A DNA stretch of 64,000 nt, from NCBI GenBank assembly GCA_963704615.1, contig OY969923.1:3782001-3846000 (forward strand). Direction: 5' to 3'. Source of the DNA: Bog-756 sp963704615. GTDB taxonomy: Bacteria; Actinomycetota; Acidimicrobiia; Acidimicrobiales; RAAP-2. The position numbers and the translations under genes were made by a program. A model generated the notes under the pieces. That model was given only the letters and a program-made list of their open reading frames with translations. It did not search any database and had not been told where the DNA came from. This document shows positions 26,411-35,478 of this stretch, in pieces (positions within the stretch are counted from its first letter, which is position 1; every line of letters begins with the position of its first letter).

Positions 26411-27084
26411 CTCGAAATCGGTGTCCGTGCGGCGAGTAAATCCCAGCACCCGGCATTCGCTCGTCGACCTCCTCAACGAGCTGGACATCTGCATCCTCCC
26501 CAATACCGCCGGTTGCTTCACCGCCCTCGGACGCCATCTTGACGGCCAAGCTGGCCCGGGACGCCTTTGAAACCGACTGGGTGAAGCTCGAAGTCATCGG
26601 AGATGACCGGACGCTGCTGCCCGACTTGGTCGAGTTGGTGGCGGCGGAGGAGGTACTGGTCCACGACGGGTTCGTCGTACTTCCCTACTCCAGCGACGAC
26701 CCGGAAGTTTCCGGCCGACTCGAACAGGTCGGCTGTGCCGCGGTCATGCCACCTGGTGCACCGATTGGCAGCGGTCTGGGCATCCGCAACCCGCACAACA
26801 TCGCCCTCATTGTGGACCAAGCCGGGGTAACGGTGGTGCTGGACGGCGGTATGGGAACTGCCTCGGTTGCCTGTATGGCTATGGGGCTGGGTTGCGATGC
26901 CGTCCTTGTGGCCTCGGCCATCACGCGCTCCCACGAACCAAGCTTGATGGCCCGGGCAATGCGTGAAGGGGTCAGCGCCGGTCGGGCAGCCCGTGAAGCA
27001 GGAAGGATCACTCGTCGCTTCCATGGTGAGGCGTCGAGTTCATTCGAGGGACTGATCGAGGCCGTCGAGGCGACCAACCGCTAA
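26411..27084 (+). pseudogene. thiG: Thiazole synthase thiG, 5'-truncated and frameshifted
   Basis: ThiG makes the thiazole ring of thiamine from DXP, ThiS-thiocarboxylate and dehydroglycine. The remnant begins in one frame with SVRRVNPSTRHSLVDLLNEL and ILPNTAGCFTAL. It continues after a one-base shift near 26525 with TAKLARDAFETDWVKLEVIG, GAPIGSGLGIRNPHNIAL and VLDGGMGTASVACMAMGLGC. About 30-40 N-terminal residues, including the early part of the barrel, are missing. The tail is intact to the stop at 27084. The catalytic Lys region expected early in the barrel is not present. No other thiamine gene is nearby. Confidence 0.85.
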
Positions 27085-27338
27085 GGAACGCAGGCGATGC
27101 CGTGACGGCCCAGATGCGCGCTCCGATCTCGCCGACAACAGGACTGTCGAGCCATTATGCAAGCCATAAAGTCAGCGTCGCAGGTCGCACTTGAAAAGGG
27201 AACTGATAGGTCCACGCGGTCCGGTTGCATCGTTTCGCTCACATCGACATCTCCGTAAGAGGATCCCCCATCGGTGACTGTCCAATATTGCCGAAGATTG
27301 TCCCGAAACGACCCGAAGCAGGTTCCTCGCAAGATCCC

Positions 27339-28910
27339 TCAATACGGCCGTGCAGCACAATGAGGCATCGGAGATCGCGGGTCTATCGCAGTGGTGGGAA
27401 TCTGGGTCGTGGAGCCCGAAGCTGGACTTACGGTGACCGTCACCGATTGAGAGCCAGACAGCGTGGCGAGTTCGATCCACGGCCAGGTGGGGGGTGACAC
27501 GACTCTGGCTCCAGTTACTTGCACTCGGTAGCCGTGGGGATATACGCGGCGTGGTACGAACACCTCCGTTACGGCACCGGCACAGAGCAGATGTGGTGCG
27601 ACAGGCTTCGTGCTGTACGACAGATGCATCACAGACTGCGCCCGATCGAACGAATAGGTCCCGGGAGTTCCGGCGATGGCCTCAGGGTACGGTACGACCA
27701 GGTCGTTCAGACGGGCTTGGCTGGCGTTGGCTTCCGAACCGGGCTTTGAATCGTTCGTCAACAGGCCGGGCGACACGCTGTCCTTGGTCGTGTAGTACTC
27801 CCAGTAGGTCCAGCTGAGAAACCGTGCGCCGGCCAAGTCGACCATGTTGGCGTTGTCGGTGTCGTTGGTACTGTCGCCGAACTCGCCAAGGAAGGCTGGG
27901 AGACCAGCACGGGTTGCGTAGGCGATCCCGTTGTCGAGGCCCGTACTCTCTTCGGGTGTACAGCGGAGGTCCTGGCTCACCGCGCCGTCCGGTGTCGTGG
28001 GCTGGGGAATGTCGTCGCAGTCCCGTGCGTAATAGTGAAAGGTGAATCCGAGTTTCGGGTCAGTATTCAAGGGTGCAGGAAGGGACGTGGCATTGGCAGC
28101 CAGCTGGGGAACAGGCTCGTAGAACACCAAATGAGTTTTGTCCTGGCTTCGGATAGTCGAAATCAGGTTTCGGTAGAACTGTGCCAATTGGCCTTGCTCG
28201 AAGCTCGGGCACGGACTGAATATGGCACAGCCCGTAGCGGACCCAGCGTAGGGCTCGTTGAACACGTCGTATCCGAGCACATTTGGCGCACCTCGTAATG
28301 CCGCAGCGGCACGGGTCCAGGCCCCTTCGAACTGCTGGGTGAGTCCGGCACCTCCGACCGGAAAGTCATCCCACAGGTTCTGGAACGCCTGCAGCGTCTT
28401 GTTGCAGGCGTCCACTGGCGGCGAGCAGTTCGAGTCAACGGAAGCCCAAATTGGCGCACCGTCTCCTCCGTACTTTGCGGAGTAGTTGTCCTGGTGAAAA
28501 TCAACCAGGGTGCGGATGCCGTACCTTCCCAGAGTCGCATTCATTTCGGCGATGTGGTTGATGTAGGTGGTGTCATAGTGCCCTGGCTGGGGCTCCGCAC
28601 CGGCCCAAATGAAGCCGATCCGCGCCACGTTGAACCCCTCTTGGACGAGGAAGCGTGCGTCCTGAGCCGAAAAGTCTGGGGGGTAATAGGGATCCGTCTT
28701 CCACACGAGGTTGAGTCCGTGCAAGGTGATCACTCGGCCCCACGGATCAGTAAGCCACCGACCAACGTGGCCCACGGGTCCGACCTGGGGTGGCGTAGCC
28801 GCATGCCCTTGAGGTGACGCATTCGAGGAGGTGCATGAGACCGCTGAGAGCGACGTGAGGAGGGCAAACACGGCGATTCCACCTCGCCGCCATCGCCTCG
28901 CACGGACCAT
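27339..28910 (-). CDS. GH5-family endoglycoceramidase-like glycosidase, lipoprotein
   Basis: This 523-aa enzyme has a signal peptide with lipobox LSAVSC, so it is anchored outside the membrane. The TIM-barrel of glycoside hydrolase family 5 has the acid/base Glu in VFNEPYAG and the nucleophile Glu in LGEFGDST. LVDFHQDNYSAKYGGDGAP is a signature of the endoglycoceramidase branch. A C-terminal beta-sandwich follows at about residues 430-510. It would cleave a glycolipid or beta-glycan; the exact substrate is not shown. The ATG at 28910 gives a basic n-region (MVRARRWRRGG). It converges on the thiG remnant. Confidence 0.88.
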   Translation of the reverse strand: MVRARRWRRGGIAVFALLTSLSAVSCTSSNASPQGHAATPPQVGPVGHVGRWLTDPWGRVITLHGLNLVWKTDPYYPPDFSAQDARFLVQEGFNVARIGFIWAGAEPQPGHYDTTYINHIAEMNATLGRYGIRTLVDFHQDNYSAKYGGDGAPIWASVDSNCSPPVDACNKTLQAFQNLWDDFPVGGAGLTQQFEGAWTRAAAALRGAPNVLGYDVFNEPYAGSATGCAIFSPCPSFEQGQLAQFYRNLISTIRSQDKTHLVFYEPVPQLAANATSLPAPLNTDPKLGFTFHYYARDCDDIPQPTTPDGAVSQDLRCTPEESTGLDNGIAYATRAGLPAFLGEFGDSTNDTDNANMVDLAGARFLSWTYWEYYTTKDSVSPGLLTNDSKPGSEANASQARLNDLVVPYPEAIAGTPGTYSFDRAQSVMHLSYSTKPVAPHLLCAGAVTEVFVPRRVYPHGYRVQVTGARVVSPPTWPWIELATLSGSQSVTVTVSPASGSTTQIPTTAIDPRSPMPHCAARPY

Positions 28911-29590
28911 CTCAATCCAATCGTCGATATCTAGGAACGTGGGTCAGAACCCAATCCAGCGGGCCGAAGCCGCTAGTTCGCAAGTCATTTCGTCCACCCT
29001 TGGTGTTTCAGCGGCTCTCCGGCGGATCTGTGGGGAGGATTCAGTGAGCCCCGAGTCCGCGAGTTGGTCCTGACCCACGCTCCTGGGCTGGTGGGCAAGC
29101 TATCACGTCGGGATTTATTGGAACGAGCCAATGCACCCAGGTCTTGTGCCGAATGGCGACGACTCGCAATCGTGGTCACTGAGGTAGTCGGCCCAACGCT
29201 CTAGCCGGCGAGCTGTCGTCTCATGAGGTCAGCGCACTCAAATGCATCCGGCTCGCCACAACAGGACAACTGTCTCGTAGGTGACCGGCACCGGCTATCG
29301 AAAACCTTCCGTGAAGCAACGTGAGCCAATCGGGCGGACCGAACCAGCGTTACCTGCCGTTCATCAGAGTCGGAGTGTTCGGTACGAACCTGAACAGCGG
29401 CTTCGGGTCGCTCTACTCACTGTTGGTGGCTAAAGAGTGCTTACTTGCCGCGCGTGACCGATCGTGTTCCGTCAGTGCAGCCGGAATCGTTCCGGGATCC
29501 CGAGCACGCAGACCCGACGGCTATCGCGTGTGTCCGAAGTCGCTGACGGGCGGCAGCGGGTTGTCCCCCAAAAGAGCCCAGAGCGGACGA
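28911..29590. other. Stretch without a supported gene
   Basis: No frame on either strand shows a domain, a signal peptide or good codon structure. It presumably holds the glycosidase promoter and decayed DNA next to the kinase remnant. Confidence 0.5.
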
Positions 29591-30151
29591 TCACCCACCG
29601 TGGATGGCCCGAAGGAGGCCGTGGTAGGTCTCCTCAAGGTCTCCGTCGATGACGTCAACTTTGAGCGTGTTCGGGCGGGAACTAGCGACGCCCTCCAAGC
29701 GGGAATGCATCTCTGCGAGTGCCAATGGCCCGCCAGCGCCGATCGAGAAGGACGGCCGCGTCACAGTGTTCTGGACGCCTACCGTCTTCAGAGCGGCGTT
29801 GGAATCGTTCTGCGGGCTTCGTCGACCCTGGTGACCAGGGCCACTTCGACGAATGGAACTCCGATAGCAGCCGCGAGTGATCCAAGACCTCCACGAACTC
29901 GACTCGCCCGAGGAACTGACGGACGAGCACATCGTGGCCAGCCTGGAGATGGGCCTGGGCCGTGGCCCGAGCCAGATCCCGGGCAGCGAGCCCCGACAGT
30001 GTCGGCTCCTCGAGGGAACGGACGAGCATCGAACGGATGACGTCGATGTCGAGCGCCAGAGCAAGCCGGTGATCTCAAGGTATCGGCGCCCGAGCGCCGA
30101 CTTACCGCTGCCAGGGAGGCCATTGATGAGGATCAGTCGCGGCACCTCCAT
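29591..30151 (-). pseudogene. P-loop kinase/AAA ATPase, decayed by several frameshifts
   Basis: The start is intact: LILINGLPGSGKSALGRRYL with a Walker A motif. The rest is scattered over all three frames: LDIDVIRSMLVRSLEEP, AQAHLQAGHDVLVRQFL, IGVPFVEVALVTRVDEA, and finally MHSRLEGVASSRPNTLKVD with VIDGDLEETYHGLLRAI. At least four shifts, both gains and losses of a base, are needed to read it through. This differs from the single clean shifts elsewhere and marks a true pseudogene of a small zeta-toxin/chloramphenicol-phosphotransferase-like kinase. Confidence 0.75.
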
Positions 30152-30273
30152 ACTCTATAGCGAGGCAAAATTCATGCCCGTAGGGCACTGCCGGAAGGGA
30201 TCCATCGACGGTCGCTTCGAAGGCCGTCTACCGGTTGCCCTGCCCCTTCGTAGCTCGGTAAGGCTATGGTTTG

Positions 30274-30357
30274 GGCGGGTCGTTACTGGCGTCTGGGTGG
30301 AGCACCACCGGGGACCGACCCGCCGGCAGTGTGTCGGAGATAGCCGTGCGCCTGGGC
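30274..30357 (+). promoter_or_regulatory. ZTP (pfl) riboswitch upstream of glyA
   Basis: The pairing GGCGGGTCG (30274-30282) with CGACCCGCC (30316-30324) forms P1. Conserved elements are CGTTACTGGCG (the consensus has CGUGACUGGCG), CACCACCGGGGA, and the pseudoknot strand GCGCCTGGGC at 30348-30357. ZTP riboswitches turn on folate and purine genes when ZTP signals low formyl-folate, and glyA is a known target. The element ends 29 bases before the glyA start, so control at ribosome access is possible. Confidence 0.88.
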
Positions 30358-30386
30358 GAACATTCGAAGTCGTCCCCAAGGAGCGC

Positions 30387-31814
30387 ATGATGCCCGACTC
30401 GCCCGTGTCCATCGCCACTCGATCGGCGATGGAAGTCATCGCCGCCGCCGAACCAGATGTAGTCAGAGCCATCGTCGGTGAGCTGGAGTCCCAACGGTGT
30501 CAATTGAAGCTCATCGCTTCAGAGAACTACGCCTCACCAGCCGTGCTGCTCGCCATGGGCAACTGGCTGTCGGACAAGTACGCCGAAGGCATCCCGGGCC
30601 ATCGTTTCTATGCCGGATGCGAGATGGTTGACCGCATCGAGACGTTGGCTAGCGACCACGCCAAGGTGCTCTTTGGCGCCGAACACGCCTACGTCCAGCC
30701 TCATTCGGGAATCGACGCCAACCTGGTCGCCTACTGGGCCATTCTTGCCCACCGAGTCGAGCAGCCTGTTCTCGTTGAGGCTGGCGTGGATCATGTGAAC
30801 GACCTCGACGCGGTGAGCTGGGACAAGCTGCGAAACGAGCTGCACTCTCAGCGCATGATGGGCATGGCGCTCGACGCCGGTGGCCATCTCACGCACGGAT
30901 TCCGACCCAACATCTCCGGGAAGCTCTTCGACCAGACCAGCTATGGGGTCCATCCCACCTCCGGGCTCCTCGACTATGACGCCATCGCCGCACTGGCCAG
31001 GGAGTTCCGTCCCTTGGTGCTGGTCGCCGGGTACTCCGCTTACCCCCGGAACCCTAATTTTGCCACCCTGGCCGAGATCGCCAACGACGTCGGGGCCACG
31101 TTCATGGTCGACATGGCCCACTTCGCTGGTCTGGTGGCCGGAAAGGTCCTCACCGGCGACCTCGATCCGGTCCCCTATGCCGATGTGGTGACCTCCACCA
31201 CCCACAAGTCACTGCGCGGTCCTCGAGGTGGGCTGGTGCTCTGCACCGAGGAATACGCACCGTACGTCGACAGGGGGTGTCCAATGGTCCTCGGCGGACC
31301 GCTACCCCACGTGATGGCGGCCAAGGCCATCGCTTTGTCCGAGGCCCGCCAGCCTTCATTCGCGTCGTATGCGACCCAGATCGTGGCAAATGCCCGGGCG
31401 CTTGCTGAAGGGTTGGTACGCAGAGGAGCAGAGCTGGTCACCGGTGGCACCGACAACCACCTTGTCCTCATCGACGTTGCCACCAGCTTCGGCCTCACCG
31501 GTCGTCAGGCCGAGGCCGCTCTGCTCGATGCGGGCGTGGTCACAAACCGCAATTCAGTACCAGGTGACGCCAACGGAGCCTGGTACACCTCCGGCATCCG
31601 ACTCGGCACACCGGCATTGACCACACTCGGATTCGGGGCAGACGAGCTCGACGAGGTCGCTGACGTCCTAGTCAATGCGCTACGAGCCACGACCCCTGCT
31701 ACGTTCACCGCCAAGGCGAAGTACGCGATCGATCCTGGGGTTGCCCAGGCCTGCCGGGCCCGGTGCGCCGATCTGCTCGCCCACCACCGCCTCTATCCGG
31801 AGATCAAACTGTGA
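30387..31814 (+). CDS. glyA: Serine hydroxymethyltransferase
   Basis: This PLP enzyme converts serine and tetrahydrofolate to glycine and methylene-tetrahydrofolate. The 475-aa protein has LIASENYASPAVL, the PLP lysine in TSTTHKSLRGPRGG, and the HFAGLVAGK loop. The ATG at 30387 has AAGGAG at ideal spacing; the frame is open further upstream but crosses the riboswitch and the kinase remnant. It is longer than the usual 415-430 aa because of an insertion around residues 125-180, a form seen in some actinobacteria. The ZTP riboswitch in front supports a role in one-carbon supply. It is intact although it stands among decayed genes. Confidence 0.93.
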   Translation: MMPDSPVSIATRSAMEVIAAAEPDVVRAIVGELESQRCQLKLIASENYASPAVLLAMGNWLSDKYAEGIPGHRFYAGCEMVDRIETLASDHAKVLFGAEHAYVQPHSGIDANLVAYWAILAHRVEQPVLVEAGVDHVNDLDAVSWDKLRNELHSQRMMGMALDAGGHLTHGFRPNISGKLFDQTSYGVHPTSGLLDYDAIAALAREFRPLVLVAGYSAYPRNPNFATLAEIANDVGATFMVDMAHFAGLVAGKVLTGDLDPVPYADVVTSTTHKSLRGPRGGLVLCTEEYAPYVDRGCPMVLGGPLPHVMAAKAIALSEARQPSFASYATQIVANARALAEGLVRRGAELVTGGTDNHLVLIDVATSFGLTGRQAEAALLDAGVVTNRNSVPGDANGAWYTSGIRLGTPALTTLGFGADELDEVADVLVNALRATTPATFTAKAKYAIDPGVAQACRARCADLLAHHRLYPEIKL

Positions 31815-31981
31815 AACCGGACGCATCGGTGCGAAGAAGTCCCCGTAGCGGGAACGGCATTGGACAATGAGCGACTCGTCCTTCAGGGCAGCGTCCCGTG
31901 GTCCGGAGGGGATCCCCTTGAGACACACATCCTCGCGGTCAATGGGCCGCTACCTGCACATACACGAAGAGCTACTAAACC

Positions 31982-32300
31982 GGCGCTTCGGATTTCAGCG
32001 GGGTGTGACCGTGGCCAGCAGGTCCCAGTTGGGCATGCCGGCGTAGAGCAGTGAGCGGATGTGGTAGTTCCGGAACCTGGTGAACCCGAAGGCGGCCTGC
32101 TTCATCCGCTGATCAGTTGTTGACCGCTTCGGTGGGTCTGTTGGTGACATTGCCCTCGTGCCAGACGGCGATCCGCCGTTGCCAACGGACAAGCGTCCGT
32201 CCAAGCGAAGGGGCCTCGCCCGGGTGGTCCGGGTCCTGAAGTCGGCGCCCGAGTCCGGTGGCCCACTCGAGGGCGAGGTCGGCTTCGGCATGAGCGCAGA
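31982..32300 (-). mobile_element. ISL3-family transposase remnant with one IS end
   Basis: The minus strand encodes the C-terminal part of an ISL3-type DDE transposase. LGRTLVRWQRRIAVWHEGNV and TNRPTEAVNN are in one frame. After a one-base shift near 32107 come KQAAFGFTRFRNYHIR and LLYAGMPNWDLLATVTP, ending at 31995. The plus-strand sequence 31982-32003 (GGCGCTTCGGATTTCAGCGG) is the matching terminal repeat and overlaps the stop codon. The N-terminal two thirds and the other end are gone, so it cannot move by itself. Confidence 0.8.
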
Positions 32301-32513
32301 GCTCGCCGCCTCCTTGGCGCCAGCGTACCCACCGTTGCGGCCACTGGTGGGACGCGAGTCAGTTCATCGAATTTCCAAATGCGAATGTCATGTGCCACTC
32401 GAATCCGACCCAGAGCTGGGCTTGTCTCCTTCAGGATGGGCCGTACCTTGCCGATGCTGGCAGGGACGCCAGGGATGTCCCGGGCCAGGATTAATCAGAA
32501 AGGAACCAAACCA

Positions 32514-32747
32514 ATGGTTTTTCTTCCGCGCATTGCGAGGTCTCTCCATCATCCGGCGCTGGCGGTAGTTTTGGGTGTCGTTCTCGTCGCCATCGCGATC
32601 TTTGGTCTCACCAGCGGGGATATACCCAGGATCTGGGCCATCCTTATCCTGGTCGTGGGTGCACTCAATGTACTGAGAGCCGTCCCTCATCCGGACCTCC
32701 AATCCTCCGATCCTGCAGAGAACGTCAGGACATCATCGGGCGCCTGA
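32514..32747 (+). CDS. Small two-helix membrane protein
   Basis: This 77-aa protein has two membrane helices (PALAVVLGVVLVAIAIFGLTS and IWAILILVVGALNVLRAV) and a polar C-terminus. The ATG at 32514 follows AGAAAGGA. The ORF extends upstream in frame, but that part overlaps the IS remnant. The function is unknown. It is followed by 256 bases without a supported gene. Confidence 0.6.
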   Translation: MVFLPRIARSLHHPALAVVLGVVLVAIAIFGLTSGDIPRIWAILILVVGALNVLRAVPHPDLQSSDPAENVRTSSGA

Positions 32748-33003
32748 CGAGTCTCGCTATGGGTCCGATGATCGATCATCGTGTTGCGGACGCGGCGTTG
32801 GCGTGGCGGATCCCACTGCCAACCTCGCGCCACCCTGGGCCGCCGGCCCTTCGGGAGCGGGAGTTCCCGCCCGCTCGGGAGCCTCTCGGCAAGAACTAAT
32901 CCGGGCACAGCCGGCTGGGGGAACCCAGTTTCGTGACAACTGCCAGCCCAAGACTTGCGTCCAAGGTGAGCCGCCTGTGCTCGTTCCGCGCCGTTGGTTT
33001 CGA

Positions 33004-33726
33004 TCAACTGACTGGAGCCAACCGATGATCGAAGTCGTCGGCGAGAGCGATAAGTGCATTGCTCGCCTCGCCGGTGTACGAGGATCCGTGCATGATGGCC
33101 AGCGTGGCAGGATCGAGCGCAGCGAGGCGACGAATGGTGGGCGCCGACTGAGGTGTGAAACAGCTCGCACCGAACATGTTCTCGGTCTCGATGGCCGCGG
33201 AGACAATGTCGTCCCCCGTCGACGCCGGCCCGTCTCCTACCTGCGACAGGAGGTCACCACAGAACAGGGTGCCGGTGGTCTCCTCGTAAAGTACGTGGGC
33301 ATCCCAACCATGAGGGACGTGCGGGGTATCGATGCTACGGATGCGCCGACCACCGAGATCGAGTGAACCCTCCGGTCCGAGCGGAACCGGCCGTCGATCA
33401 GCGAGGTCGTCGATGGACACCATGCAGCCAATCGCAGTGTGGGCCACCTCGGCGTTCGGCGCAGACGCGAGAAAGAGGTTCATCGCACCACACTCATCTG
33501 CCTCGAGATGGCCGAACATGATCCAGCGCAGGCGGTCGAGTGGCATCAGCGAGGCGATCGCCTCGGATACGGCCGGGAACATGCCGCGCGGGCCGGTGTG
33601 GAAGATGGTTGGCTCGTCGGCGTCGATGAGGAACTGGTTGAACGTGAAGCCAGTCGGGCCGATGTCGGGTACGAACGTGGACAGCCGGTAGATGCGCTCG
33701 GCGATCTCGTCGACTCGGGTTTCCAT
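33004..33726 (-). CDS. Metallo-beta-lactamase-fold diiron (ODP-type) oxidoreductase-like protein
   Basis: This 240-aa protein has the ODP variant of the metallo-beta-lactamase fold found in flavodiiron proteins. GHLEADECGAM carries the H-x-E-x-D metal motif, followed by HGWDAHVLYEE and FCGDLLSQ. There is no flavodoxin domain, so it would need a separate electron donor for oxygen or NO reduction. It is the last gene of an operon with a TetR regulator and a mycothiol-type enzyme. The start at 33726 sits 49 bases after the preceding stop with AAAGGAACAAA upstream. Confidence 0.8.
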   Translation of the reverse strand: METRVDEIAERIYRLSTFVPDIGPTGFTFNQFLIDADEPTIFHTGPRGMFPAVSEAIASLMPLDRLRWIMFGHLEADECGAMNLFLASAPNAEVAHTAIGCMVSIDDLADRRPVPLGPEGSLDLGGRRIRSIDTPHVPHGWDAHVLYEETTGTLFCGDLLSQVGDGPASTGDDIVSAAIETENMFGASCFTPQSAPTIRRLAALDPATLAIMHGSSYTGEASNALIALADDFDHRLAPVS

Positions 33727-33775
33727 GGATTTGTTCCTTTCGGTTGGGCTCTAAGGGGAGACGTGATATCGAGAC

Positions 33776-34507
33776 TTACAGAGGGAGGGGATGGCTGAGG
33801 ACCCCCACGCCAGGCAGTCGGCCGGAGAGGGTGCGAATGAAGTCCAGCGTGTCGATCTCGACGCGCTCGCCGGCGACGCCCTGGGTGAACTTCCCGCCGG
33901 CGGGGCCGTCGAGCACGAGCTCAAAGGGTTGGCCATGGATATCGGCCCACTCGGCCACGATGTCGGCGACAAGGCGGCCGTCGTGATCGGCCGTGAGCTG
34001 CATCGGGCGGTCGATGGCCGCGTGGACGTCGATCCGGTGGGCCCAGACGTCCCGCGTGAACCCGACGTCGAGCAGGTACTTGAGGGGTGCCCATCCGATC
34101 GGCGGCCCGAACGGAAGGGGGATGTAACGGGCCGGAGGCGGCGTGCGCCACCGGCCCTTGACTGCCTTCGGGCCCACCGCAGCGACCTGCGCGACGAGCT
34201 CGTCGTTCGAGAGTTGGTTGCGCTCGCGAATCTGCAGCTCGTTCATGCCGTCGACCCAGTGGTGCGAGTCGATCTCCTTGTTGAGCGGTATGCCCCGCCT
34301 CAACTGGTGGAGGAACTCTCGGACTGACGCTTGGGCTTCGCCTGAACCGAGGACGTGCAGCACCATCTTGCGGACGTCCCAACCGGTGCAGTCGGTGGGC
34401 GTCGCCCATTCCTCAGGCGTGAGCGAGGCGACCAGGTCTGCGAAGCGGGTGAACTCCTCCTCGGCCAGCACCCGAGCTTCGGGACGGGTGATTCGGTTTG
34501 CCATCAT
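33776..34507 (-). CDS. Maleylpyruvate-isomerase/DinB-like mycothiol-dependent enzyme
   Basis: This 243-aa four-helix protein is of the MDMPI/DinB-2 type. EEFTRFADLVASLTPEEWAT, CTGWDVRKMVLHVLGSGEAQ, HWVDGMNELQIRER, and GFTRDVWAHRIDVHAAI provide the His and Asp ligands for a metal. Such proteins use mycothiol in isomerase or transfer reactions; the substrate is unknown. The ATG at 34507 overlaps the tetR stop (ATGA), so it is translationally coupled. mshA at the start of the window shows that mycothiol is likely present. Confidence 0.82.
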   Translation of the reverse strand: MMANRITRPEARVLAEEEFTRFADLVASLTPEEWATPTDCTGWDVRKMVLHVLGSGEAQASVREFLHQLRRGIPLNKEIDSHHWVDGMNELQIRERNQLSNDELVAQVAAVGPKAVKGRWRTPPPARYIPLPFGPPIGWAPLKYLLDVGFTRDVWAHRIDVHAAIDRPMQLTADHDGRLVADIVAEWADIHGQPFELVLDGPAGGKFTQGVAGERVEIDTLDFIRTLSGRLPGVGVLSHPLPL

Positions 34508-35124
34508 GAGCGTCTGCTCCTTTCGAGCACGTCGTCGACATACAGATCGACGAGACGGTTGAGGTGACGGATCCAACGGTTGCCGCCGGGGTCGTTGCTC
34601 AGCTGCGCCTCCATCAAGCCGGCGACCATGGCCACGATGCAGTCGATGTCGCCCTGTTTGGTGACGCCGGCCTCGTTGATCAACTTGTAGACGCGTCCCA
34701 GTACTTCCTCGGCGAGGACGTAGGACGTCGGTGAAGGCGTGAATCCCGGTACGTGACGCTCGAAGAGCAGCTCGTAGCGCGCCGGGTCCTCGAGCGCGAA
34801 CGACACGAACTCGGCCAAGAACTTCTTCAGAGCCGCACGCGGGTCTCGAGGGAGTTTGACCAGGTCGAGCCGCTGAAGCAGTCGCCGGTTGCCGTCGGCG
34901 AACATGGAGTCATACAGCGCAAGCTTCGAGTCGAAGTAGGCGTAGAGCGACGGTTGGCGCATCCCGACTTCACGGGCCAGGGCGTGCAACGACACCCCAG
35001 CGATCCCGTGCTCTCGGGCGAGCTTCCACGCCGACTCGACGATCGCGGCCACCTTGGCCTCTCGTCGCTGTGCGACCTTGCCCGGCCTTGGCCGAGAGCC
35101 AGCACTCGCCGGTTCGTCTATCAT
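34504..35124 (-). CDS. TetR-family transcriptional regulator
   Basis: This 206-aa protein has an N-terminal helix-turn-helix (KLAREHGIAGVSLHALAREV, GMRQPSLYAYFDSK). The C-terminal all-helical ligand domain shows AALKKFLAEFVSFALEDPAR. It heads a three-gene operon with the MDMPI-like and diiron-like enzymes, which it probably represses together with itself. A long palindromic array overlaps its start. The ligand is unknown; a toxic electrophile would fit the mycothiol context (inference). Confidence 0.9.
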   Translation of the reverse strand: MIDEPASAGSRPRPGKVAQRREAKVAAIVESAWKLAREHGIAGVSLHALAREVGMRQPSLYAYFDSKLALYDSMFADGNRRLLQRLDLVKLPRDPRAALKKFLAEFVSFALEDPARYELLFERHVPGFTPSPTSYVLAEEVLGRVYKLINEAGVTKQGDIDCIVAMVAGLMEAQLSNDPGGNRWIRHLNRLVDLYVDDVLERSRRS

Positions 35125-35163
35125 CGATAGGCAGATCTACCTATTAGTGATAGGTCATGTCAA
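35118..35163 (-). promoter_or_regulatory. tetR promoter and operator
   Basis: On the minus strand TTGACA (35163-35158) is followed 18 bases on by TAGATC, a fair -35/-10 pair. Between 35118 and 35153 CTATCA...TGATAG frames an inner ATAGG-N8-CCTAT inverted repeat. The repeat covers the promoter and start codon, as in many TetR autoregulated genes. From 35164 to 35478 no gene is supported. Confidence 0.65.
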
Positions 35164-35478
35164 GAGGTCTACCGAGCCCAGCCGCTTACGCCCTTGCGAT
35201 TTGGGATCACCAAAGCCCTGTGTTTGCCGGTCTCCTGACCCACCTCCGCGGTCCCGGGGCCGATCCTGCTGCCCTTCGATCATGGGGTCGCGCGGCATCC
35301 CGACTCTGCCTGCGGGCTATCCCATAAGGCGAACGGCATCCGGCAGTGCCGAGCTCATCCCTACTTGCACCGTCCGGATGCCCGCAGAGGGATCGGCAAA
35401 CCGAACACGTTGCCGGGTCCCCGAAAGCGGACGTGCCGAACGGACCGACCCAACCTTGTGCTCTTCACACGAGGTTTC

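Noticed and set aside
29321..30040. Long + strand frame across the kinase region
   Set aside because: It has no domain or ribosome site and is antisense to the recognisable kinase fragments.
32803..33366. + strand frame opposite the diiron-type gene
   Set aside because: It is the antisense shadow of a gene with clear metal-binding motifs.
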